From assembly GCF_028858725.1 (NCBI RefSeq), contig NC_084781.1:3666513-3730512 (forward strand): a stretch of DNA of 64,000 nt, given 5' to 3'. The stretch comes from Colius striatus. Its lineage: Eukaryota; Chordata; Aves; Coliiformes; Coliidae. Position 1 is the stretch's first letter. Every line of letters starts with the position of its first letter. The position numbers were made by a program, and so were the translations under genes. The notes under the pieces were generated by a model. That model did not search any database, was not told the DNA's origin, and saw only the letters and a list, made by a program, of their open reading frames with translations. Shown here one piece after another: positions 53,523 through 64,000 of this stretch.

Positions 53523-56500
53523 GGTAGGTAGCCTGAAGTTGATGTTTCTGTAATCTTCTCAAGCATGAGAGGAGGGAGTATTGTATTAGTTGTGCTCTTA
53601 GGGGAGGCATAAAAGCCTAAAAAAACTAAAACTAACTGAATTAAAATTGCTTGTTAGTATCTTTCCATTGTGTGTGGGTGCTGGAGCAGTACGGAACGTG
53701 GCGTGTACCGTGGAAGTACAAGAGTTACATCTGAGTCTTCTCTTACTGGTTTCTTTTTCTCTGCAGCCAAACTGGGGACATGGGAAGATTCGTGTCACCT
53801 ACCAGAGTGAAATCCAGACAGTATGGCAAACAAGCAATCTTGCTTTTGGAAGTTTCATCCACACAAGGTGAGCCCCTAAAGCTTTCTTTGGGTCCCCAGC
53901 ACCTATCCATGAACGTGTCATGTTTGTACAGCAGGTAAAAGGAGTCACAAAGGGCAACAAGAGTAAAACTGCATTCCCCTTCTAATGAGAATGGGAAACT
54001 AACAATAGCAAATCAAAGGAATTGCTTGGTACTGGTTTTTGAAGGTCATCTTTATGCTTGTTGGTTTATTCCTTGATGAAAGAATTCATTTGGTTGCTCT
54101 CAGAGGCCTGAAATAGTAAATGCCTCATTTCTGTGAGGAAAGAATAATCTCACTGAGCTGGTTCATCAGTGAATGAGTTTGAGGCCGGGTACATGCTTCA
54201 TAACTTTGTCAAATGAAGCCTTGATACTTGCAGACCCTAAGCAGGAATTACAGAAACTGGCAGGACAAGCTGCAGCCCCAGGTTGGTTCATCTTTAACTC
54301 CGTAGTTTTTCTTCTGGAATTATTGAAGTATTCCATTAACAAGTCCATGGTACTTTTATCTCAACTTTTACCTGGCCAGCTTCTATAAAAAACTTTATAA
54401 GTCCTCAGATGGATCATATCTCTGTGGAAAGGGTCCATCTTTCACATACCTGCTGCATCAGCAGTCCTGCTGATTTGCCATGCGAGGTGCTTGTATGAGA
54501 AACGTATTAAAACTGTTGATAAAGATTTCCATTGTCTTGCAAAAGCTATAGATGAGCCTTTCTTTCCCAAGGCTCCTATTAAACAAAAAGAAAAAAGGCT
54601 GTAAAACCTAATCAGTGAGAAGATAACTTTTCTCTCTACAACACCCAGTGGTACATTGATCTCGAATGAATCAACAGAGAATTCTAAAGTTGGTTAGCCT
54701 TGGTTTTCCTTGTTACCTTTTGCTGAAATAGAGAGACCTGGAAAATCCACTTCTATCTACCACAAGCAACAGGCATTGATTCCCAATCTCCCCCTCGCCC
54801 ATCTGTCAGCCAGTCTAAGTTCTGACAAACCAAAGCCCAAAATAGCACAAAATATGCACCATTCCCCATGAGAATTGTGCTGCAGCCCATCACTCCCACA
54901 CCTTCGAGCGATGAAGCAAACAGCTCTGTATTTTGTGGTTCCAAAGCCATACTAAGTGTTCACCTGTGGTATTCTTACTGGCAGCAGAGAGGCTAATAAC
55001 CCTGTTTCTTAGGTAAATTTGCCAAGTCAAACATAGATAAAGTGAGGAACATGACATAAAGAAGCTGGGGGTTTCCAGCTGCCCAGCTCTTACTGAATTC
55101 TACTGGAGAGCCAGTGTGCTTAGGTCTGACAGGTTGGCCTTTGTAAATGGTGCCAGGGGAGGTACCAGCTGATAACTGGATTGTGATCACCAAGGAAGTC
55201 AACATGTTGTATAGGTCAAAGGCCTCTTGTCAGACTGATTGTTGAGGTCATTCGCTCTTTGGCAGACGTAAGAAACAGTGTTTTCAAGAGCAGCTTGCCT
55301 AAAACTGTTTCAGGCTCCACAGCCTGAGCCATACTGCAACCTTAGAAGGCAGGAAAGATGTACAGTGCTAGTGTAGATGCTGGGCTATCAGCTTTTTGGA
55401 GAAGGGCCAGATAATGAACATGCTGACAACAGATACCAGGGGAGAGATCAGATGAAAAAGTGCGTATTCATGGTTGGGATTTACATTACAATGCTGCTGC
55501 AGAAGTTAGAAATTGGAACTATAAAAAGACATGGCCCTCTCTTATTACGTGCTGCTGTGAAGTTGGATGTACTCCACTTACATGAAGTTTTGATATATTT
55601 TGCTATAAATGAGGTCAAGACCTGCAGGGTGGTTTTGGTCTTGTCAGAGAAGCCATAGTTCGTTTTTTCTCTGTAGGAAAACTTTGTACCCCAGGTGATC
55701 AGTCCTTAAACTCTCTTCAGGAGAACTAATTTTCAATTTAAGATATAAACATTATTTGATCCATAGTAAGTCAAAGATCCACCAGCAAATGTCTCCCATC
55801 AGTGACTTACCACCCTTAAAGACTTTTCCTGCAATGTATTTCCTGTGCTTTGTAGATCTGCAGTAACTAAGAACGATGAAGACTTTGTAGCGTTATAAAT
55901 CCTTTACTTAGCTTGGAGTCTCCACTCTCTCTAGCAAACAGCAGTTCCAAAACTCTTAGCTAGGCTCAGGAAGGGAGTTTTCACACAGCAGAATCACTCC
56001 CCTTGGGACTTATTCTTTTGTGGGTTTTTATTTCTTCCACCACGTTCACTTGGACTGGGAGGAGATTTGAGACTGGGTTGTGTAAATCCTGGACCCAAGG
56101 AGAAGCTCACCCCGTGGAAGAGTTTACTCAGCCACAAGCAAGCTGGATCCAGCTGCCATCTAACAGGAGACTGCAAAGCCAAGCAGCTACTTCCCCTTCA
56201 GTACTATTCCTACTGAAATGGGTGGTGCTCTGGGGGAGTGAGGGATAGTTCTTCTGCACCTCAGTTGACCTGCCCTGGTGTGCCCCTTGTAAAGAAAGCT
56301 CAGTCACAGCTGGCCAGCTGGGAACTGGGAGGAGATTGGTCTGGGAAACATTCTGCTTCCTGAGGGTATAATGGACTTGCCTCCAAAGTAGCTCATACTT
56401 GCCTGTTCCAGACAGAAATACAGGGTAATTCAAGCCTCATCTAACAGAGCTAACTTGAGCCCTCTGGCAATTTAAAGGAAATGAGTTTCAGCCACCATGA

Positions 56501-59500
56501 GGAGAAGTGACTGGTTCTAGCCAGGGTTATGCTACTCCCAGCATGGCAAAGGAGTGGAGAGAGTTAAGGCAGAGAAATCCCCACACCTTTCCCAGAATGA
56601 CCGACCTGGATGCCTGGAATAAAATGGCCATACAACAGCATCATGCTTCTGAGCTCACATCAGGACTTACATGTGTAAATAGGGAAGTTATTACAAATAG
56701 CTGCTCTCTCCAGTTGTGCTGGTGTGTGAGTTGACACAGGCAGGATGCAGGAACAACCACAAAACCACAAATGAAATGCAAATAGTTCATTTATTTTTGT
56801 TACCTCACCAAATAGGGATCCCCAGAGCAGCAGGGCAGAGGCAGGGGAGGATGCAGGCACCATACAGCGTGGTCTTTGCTAGACAATCACCAAACCTGCT
56901 GCTTTTTACCTGTATTTCAGGGATTCACACAAATGTAGTTTAGCATTTTGCTTTGATCTTTCCCTCAGCAGGCCATGAATCTCAATCATGTTTGATAGGG
57001 TGCCTCTGACCTCTATCACAGGCCTATGTTATCTCAGTGTAGATGATCTACTTGTCAAGCACCCAGACTAAACAACTGGTAGTATGATCTAGGTTTTGCT
57101 ACACCCCAGCAGCAAATCACTTGAATGTGTTTGCAGTTCTCCTCACCCATCTTCCCTTATTTTCCAACAGCTGGTAGATGATTTGGGGTGAATCTGTTAA
57201 TGTTTGTGCTTTAGGAGTGTTTTGAACCTTGGGGGAAAACTGGAGCTGAGGTTGTTGGCATAGGCTTATGCTCTCCGTTCCCCACAGCTGGTTTTTAGGT
57301 AGGTGGAGCTAGGTGACAGCATGACATCAGGTTGCTTCTCCAGATCTTGGAAGAATTCAGGCCTCCTATTCTAAAAAGCAGATGAATCTCTTTAGATGGA
57401 AGGCTTAGTGCAGAGAGTGCTGTAAGTTATCAGTCTCCCCACCAGCACATCCAGTTAATATTTCTTGGTTTTGAGCCCTTTCAGATCACAGGCACCTTAC
57501 TTGTGTACCAAAAAGAAACTGAGTGATTATCTGTGCAGGCAGCCTCTCCTCCTCCCCTGCTGGTACCAGTAGCTTCTCCTTAACTCAAGGCTGCTCTCAG
57601 CATATTTTTTGTTCACACAGGATAATCTGGTTTTCTACATAGTTAAAATACAGGTCACAGCAACTCTTAGAACCAAGGGACACCTATTAGTGGGAGCCTT
57701 TTCAAAGGCATGGCTCTGAGCTCTGTCTCCTTTCTGTCCTTGATGTAGGATGACCAGAAGTGACAGTTACAGCCAGGTCTTTCAGTATGAAGTTCAGCAG
57801 CGTATTATTGAAACCAGCCTGCCTCACATAATGCAGACTTAAGAGAAGGCCAATGTATCTGGGGAAAAGTGGAGCTAAGTGAGAGATTATTGAGGAAAAG
57901 AGACAAGGTTCTTATCTAGAAAATTAATTCTTGTTTGGAGGTCTATTTGCCTTTCAGCCAGGGACTATATTAGATGTTCAGATCTTTTCACAAAGATAGA
58001 TGAGGTGTATTTTTCTTCCTCTTCAATCACCTCAATTCAAGCAGCCTGTTCCTGTTAGTCCTTTGTTCAATACAGACAAGTAGGTATTGTATGTGCTCAG
58101 GCAAGATTTTCAGAACTCTGCTGTGCAGGTTTTCTGCCACCCAACTGCAGATCCATGGCAGATCTTGACAGATTTCAGGTATCTTCAGGCATCTTCTTGA
58201 ATTCACAGAATAGCATACAGCAATGCTTCATGCAAGGCTGAGCACAGATTCCAGAGGTCTGTGACCCTGAAAGCATTGCTGCTACCTTTGAAAGAGAATT
58301 GCAGTAGTTTCTGAGTGTGTAAATCAGTCTGATGTGCTGGTCTAAATAAGGCCAGGAGCTGAGATTATTACAGCAGTATGGGAAGCAGTTGCTCCATTGG
58401 AAAGCCTGGTCTAGGATGGTGAAGCAGTCTTCCAGGGCTTCAGACCTGTCAAACTGACAGCATAGGAATTCCTGCTTAAGAGGCTGGGCTTGTACAGAAC
58501 AATGTGGTTTTTCTTGTTGTTTCTCAGTTGTCTGTTTTCCAGTTTTATGAGAGTGGTGGCTGGAGAAGAATGGAGACTATGTAGGGTTGGAACAGTGAGA
58601 CAGAACCTAAGTGCTGAATGACTGAAGAATCCATAGGTTGGAAGAATCAATAATGCAATGGCTTTCAATGTTTTTATTGATGAGATAGTTTCAGGTTGGG
58701 GCATTTCTTGCCTGGTGGCAATAAATAAAGTACCCTTTGCTTTTCCCATTGAGATTGGAATGAGATTGGGCCCATGGTGGGGTTGTTAATCTAACAGTGG
58801 GGTTCCACTACAGTGTACACAAGGGCCAGTTACAGACTCTTTCTTTGGATAAGATTTGGAGGAACAGAGGTTTGGTGATAGCTGAGTTGTGTGTGAAGCT
58901 TCAAGACAGTGGTATTTCTGTCACAGTTGTTACAAAATCACCATTTTCCTTGGAGTTTAAAAAGGGATTGGTGAAGTTGAGCAGACCTCAGGTATTGTGA
59001 CAGCACACGGGTTTGTTGACTTGCAGGGGAGAGATTTCATAGTTGTCAAACTCACTTCATTCAGCAGAGAAATCTGTTACCATTTTTACTGGTTTGGATC
59101 TTTTCTATTTCACACCTAAGTACATGTATCTTCTCCTGAAGAATATTTATCACATTTATCTTAGAAGCTCTTGGGAACACAGAAAAGCTTCTGCTTTATG
59201 GCTCTGAGTCTTGCAGGTGCACGTTCTCTGGGTTTGTGCTTGCAGGCAGCTTCAGCAGAGCTGAGAGTTCAACACAGCCTCTGCAGAATTACAGGCTGCA
59301 TTTGCTTATTACCCATCTCTGTGGCATTTGCACATCTTGCTGCCTTCTTACTGCTGATTGGGCTTCAGTGTACTGCTCCCTCCTTCCAGAAAGTTCTGTC
59401 TCAGCCTGGGTTTTTTAGAAGCATACTGTGTTGCTCTGACTGGGCATTCTGCTTGAAAATCTGAGCAAAGCACAAGGGTTTAGCAGCAGCAAACCAGCTG

Positions 59501-62500
59501 AAGTTGTTTCCAGTTGAGCTTTGTTTCCTAAATAGCACTGGTAGTAATGTGAGCATATAAATGATGTTAAATGAGCTTTGAAGATAGCATCTCACAGCTG
59601 ATTACGGTTAGTCCTGAGAATCTGCTAGATAGACAAGTGCTGGGGGTAAATACCTGTGCATCTAGTATTTCTAGTGTTTGTTTTTCATTTATGGCCTCAA
59701 ATTAAAACTCTTCTTCCAGCTTAAAAATAAACTTCACAATGTGGAGTTGAAGGAAACTCAATTACAGTTTGAGCAAGAAGGGGAGTTTCATTACGAATGC
59801 AGTTACTGGTGCAGTTACCTGAAATTAGATGGATTGCATGATTATGGGGTGTGCAATGCTGCCAGAAAATATCTGCTCCTGGGGAGCCTTTCACAGTGGT
59901 GGGTTTGGACTAGTTTTCCACTCATTACAAAATAATGTTTTGGAAAAAGTTCATGAACTGTCCCGATAAGCAGGTGTAATAAGCCATGACTTGGGTGGTT
60001 TTCCTCTGTGAAAATCTCTGGTACCAGAAGGAATTCATGCAGCCAGCTTCACAATGTGTGAGAGACTTTGTCAGAGGATGGGGCTGGACCCCAATACATT
60101 GGAGCCTCTAAATCAGAGTGCCCTAGATTGTGTCATGCTAAAGAAATGTCTGAGACCGTGTCAAGACCCAAGAGTGGCCCCATAATGATACTCTGTGAAT
60201 GTAATGTCATCTCTCTCCTTACAGCTTCCATACCTCTTTACATGAACTTGCTTTGCTGCATCAGTGGTCTGCAGTAAGGCCCTTGAGACTTTGTTACCCT
60301 CTTGAGTATGCAACCCAAAGTTCTTTGTGTGGTGATGCATCAGCAGTAATCTCTGTAATTACAAGAATAAACAGACTAGGGGTTGGATGTGTCTTTCTAG
60401 CATTGTTACAGTTATTTCTATCTTCAGCAAGTGCTGGCAGCAGTTACCTGCAGATGTGTGCAGGAGATGGATTTCTGTCTTTTCCTTCTTCTAGTTGGAG
60501 TTCCACATGGGCTAACAATGTCTGTCCTTACTCTAGAGAAAATGCCACCAGAAAAGGGTAATGAGAATAATTTTTACAGTATAATTTGTCTAAAGTTTCT
60601 ATTTCATAATGTGAACCCTGCCTGTAAGTATTAACTCCCAGGCCACAGCCATGACAGCACTCTTCACCTCTCAGGAAGACAAGTCTTCATTGTATGACTG
60701 ATATCTCATCACCAACTCTCTCAAATAATTCCTCAGCTCCTGCCTTGCATGGTGTGGTTAAAAATGAAACACAGAGAATGCCTGGTTGTTAGTCATTTTG
60801 AGAAGGGATGAGTATCCCACCTGAGGTCTGCAAAACTGGTTTACAGGGAAGGGAATGTGCTCTACATATAGTCATCACTGCAAAGGCTACTTAACTGCAC
60901 TTAGATACTGCACATTGTCTCTTCTGCTACTGCCAATTGCTCATAACTCTGCCTTGTTTAAAATCTGTGTGTTAGGAAGTGCAATATAAAATCCCACTGG
61001 CTAACTTTAGCATGACATTTTACTGTGAATCAATTTTTGGTCGACATCCTAACAGGGCCAAGAGACAGACCTCACGAGAGAGAAACTGGCACCGTTTGCC
61101 TGCCTGCACAGCTTTGCACGTGCTGCATTGCACAGCAGTTTTTTTGCCACCCTTACATTCTGCCTTTCTCCTCTGCTGTGCTTTGCCTTAAGGCTGCTCT
61201 CTCTTTTCATCTTGCTTGCCTTAAACCAGAATGCAGGAATTAGCTGGCGACATTGCAGGTGAAAGGGGAAAGGTGTTTGGGTTTTTTGGAGGTGGGAGGG
61301 GGAGATGGTGAGAGCTAGTTTAAACTAGAGAAAACTGTGCTGCTTTTAACTGTTGTTCAAAGAAGCAAAAGGGGGTAAAGGAAAGCTGTGAAGTTTGGTG
61401 TAATCAGTAGGGGCATCTGGCCTGTCTAGTCTGGCTGAGGCTGGAGCAAGAAAGTAGAGTTGTGTTAAGGACAGGTTTCTCATTTTACGAGCTAGTGAAT
61501 GAACTCGTGTCATGCTTGCAACATAGTTGGAGGCAGAAAAGGAACAGCCTGGTGGAAGTTACATTAACTCCCAGTTCAAACTCTCCTTGGTGTTATTGCT
61601 GCTTACCTGACTGAGGGAGAGCAATGCTTATTCCTGTTGAGGCTGCAGAAACGACTGAGGGAATTTTCAAGCAAGAACTGAGTGCAGGCATTGCCTTTTC
61701 TTGTTTTAGTATTTAGCACAGGAGTGTTTCTCATGCCCCATGGCTTGGTTCCCACATGTTTCCTCTCTTTTCAAATGATGATACTACTACATGCATGCCA
61801 TTATTATTAAGAAAACTGAGACAAGGTTGAAATCTCCTTAAGTTTAAGGCCATGCAAGACTAAATGAAAAAGCAGTACATAGGAAAGTAAATCTTCTTCC
61901 CAGCCTGCCAGCTCAGTTTGTCAGCTTCTGGCTTACAGTATGTGTGTATTCTGCCCAGATGTGAAATTAAACTGAATGTCTGTAATGGTTTTGATTTAGA
62001 AGGCAAGAGTATATGAAGTAAGTGTAAGAACTGATGTGTGTTACTGCTGCTTAAAACCCATTCTGAGCATAAGGGAGGATGCCTCTGTGTGTATTTGAGT
62101 TGCTTCAGTTTTCAATTGGATTGTAGCACCTTCCTTGTCAACAGCCTTAACTTTGAGGGGTACAGCAATGTTCTTCACAGAGGGCTGTGTTTAGTTCCAC
62201 ATTCGCTTTGCATCAGATAGCACAACCTCATGCTTTAGTTAGATGGGAAGAGAGGATGGTTATACTGGATCTGGAGGTCCTACCTGCCCTTTCCTTCATG
62301 TGCTGTTATGCAATGGCCTGTCTTGTCCCTTGCAGTAATTCCCAGGCAGTAAACATTGTGTAGGCCAGTGAGTGAATGTAGGATTCATTCTTCCCATGCT
62401 TATGGCCTCTTTGTCCATTTTGCCTTAATGGTTTGGAGATCTTTTGTAATACTGGAAAGACTCTTAGATTTAGAAAAAGGGAGCCTGTCTTTGGGTGTTC

Positions 62501-64000
62501 ATGGGCTTTGCTCTTCTTGAAAATTATGTTCATCTTCTGATTTCTTAACTTGCCTTTTCAGTTGCTTTGCAAACCTCTGCTTTGCACGTTCTGCTCAGGC
62601 ACTGATATAATAAAACATATTGCAGAGTACATCCTGTCCTCTCAAAGAAAATGTTGTTGTGATGGAGTCACAGGCAGCCAAACTACAGAGCTGTTAGGTT
62701 GCATACTACTCTTAGCCTCTGAAGAGGGCTTTGAACTAAAGCAACATCTGAAATGCAAAGGAGCATTTGTTGGCAAATCTTGTTAAAAGCAAAACTGACC
62801 CTACAGTGGGTTAGGGCAGTAAAGCAGATTATTTCTGGATCATTACTGGTTTTGAGGTTTTTTCCCCTGTTGCCACTCTTCTAGGTGGCTTTTTTTTCCC
62901 TAAAATGATTCTATGTGGGGGAAATGTGATGCTGCAGTACTGAATGGTTTGTGCTACTGCAAAAGAACGTTCCTATAAAAATCAGGAAGAAGCCAGATTA
63001 GCTTCCAATTTGAAAGTTGTAACACTGTCACTTGGCCATGAAATGCTTGAAAATTCCTCTTCTGTAGCTCTGTGATTTTGTTATTCTCCTTTGCTCAGTG
63101 CAAGATTATGAGATTCTGTGTATACAGTTTCATGAGGATGTTTTTGTTTTGCCTTAGCAGCAAAATGATATGTTGACTGTGAATGTAGTCAGAGGTACTG
63201 AATTAGTCCAAGTAACTAAGAGAGGCCAGAAACATAGCTGCAGCCAGGCTGTGGCAGTGTTTAGAGATAGTACTGCTTTCTTCTGGAGTGATGGGTTTAT
63301 GAGGTGGTAACTGTCAGGAGTCAGAGCACAAAGGTCTCTTTGTAAGAGTTTGTTGTAGGTTAGGTCTTCAACCAGTAAGAGAAAACAGACTCTTCACTCT
63401 TTAGATGGTTTTGGAGAGTAACCACTGTATTTCTCAGTGCTTTTAGAGCCTTCCCTGTTCTTTGAGTGGGCAACCTGTCCAGTTGCCTTTCCCACAAGTT
63501 TCTTTTTCAAGAAAATGTGTTTCATTTTTGAAGTAAAACAAGCACAGCTACATTCTCTCCTGGCTCTGTACAGAAACTGCACCACCTCCACTCCTCCCTC
63601 TTCCCTCTTCCTGTCTATATTGGAACATGCCTTTTTGGCTAAGGACTGCAAGTCTGTAGATGCTGGAAAGCAGGTTATGTTGCTCACCCATATAGCTTCT
63701 CATATTTTTTCCTGTCTTTTAAGCAGAAGAGGAAACAAATGAGTCCTGACTGCTGACAAATGATGAAGTGCTGAAAAGAGTCAGCTTGGCGCCCCACAGA
63801 CTTCTTGTTGTGTTACAGGATTGCATTGCCAAGTGATAAGCAGCACAAATAGCTGGAATTCAAACTCACCCCTTGTTTACATGCCTATTTTTTGTTGCTC
63901 TTCCTTCCTTCTTTGTAATTCCTCTTCTCCACGTCTGGATGTGACAAACTCCAGTATAGTGATACACAGTATAATCCTCAGGTATTAAGGAGAGAAGTTT

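Larger units (their letters stand above)
50264..64000. other. 3' flank without assigned gene
   Basis: Includes the 3' UTR of the giant gene (end not located) and about 13 kb of AT-rich sequence. Exon-like blocks at 52071-52163, 52270-52541, 53450-53522 and 53767-53868 have splice sites but no recognisable product. From 54 to 64 kb I find no family motif, RNA gene or well-preserved repeat. Confidence 0.55.

Noticed and set aside
59678-59935. 85-codon + frame with an acceptor-like CTTCTTCCAG and a helix-like start
   Set aside because: No GT donor in a suitable place and no partner exon nearby; too little to call an exon.
62870-62920. Possible CR1 tail ('AAAATGATTCTATG')
   Set aside because: Only the last few bases resemble the tail; the preceding sequence lacks the CR1 3' region.
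1-64000. CRISPR arrays, operons, rRNA or tRNA genes
   Set aside because: The sequence is vertebrate; I saw no cloverleaf with A/B boxes, no rRNA segment and no spaced direct-repeat array.

Overview
The window looks like bird nuclear DNA. It carries degenerate CR1 LINE 3' ends with the characteristic 'ATTCTATG'-type tail on both strands, and pieces of an avian ERVL-type endogenous retrovirus. Splice sites are ordinary GT/AG and introns are fairly short. I cannot name the species.

One gene dominates. On the + strand, from 10515 to 50263, I can thread 63 coding exons through GT/AG splice sites with unbroken reading-frame phase. They sum to 9543 nt: 3180 codons plus a stop, with no in-frame stop or frameshift. 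The predicted product has a signal peptide (exon 1), about 2470 residues of tandem cysteine-rich modules of the GCC2/GCC3 or ephrin-receptor-like type (exons 2-48), an EGF-like cysteine-rich segment (exons 49-51), a membrane-proximal beta-rich domain that I compare tentatively with cupredoxins (exons 51-55), one transmembrane helix (about residues 2818-2838, exon 56), and a cytoplasmic tail of about 342 residues with a basic end (exons 56-63). It is a giant type I membrane protein. I do not recognise a named orthologue and give no gene symbol.

Layout: 1-10514 is 5' flank without a recognisable coding gene. It holds two CR1 remnants and a broken ERVL integrase-plus-LTR fragment at about 7.7-8.2 kb. 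10515-50263 is the giant gene; its introns carry CR1 remnants (12.1, 16.7, 18.5 and 34.3 kb), an ERVL-type LTR fragment filling most of intron 40 (37.9-38.2 kb) and a CA-rich microsatellite (47.8 kb). 50264-64000 is 3' flank. It has a few exon-like blocks (52.1-53.9 kb) that I cannot assign and otherwise nothing I can support.

The most interesting features are the gene itself, the placement of introns inside glycine codons of the repeat, a higher-order 'DG..G..CP.G' sub-repeat, coordinated loss of one cysteine pair in exon 17, and a tandem splice acceptor that decides whether the protein ends with a 51-residue basic tail or stops early.
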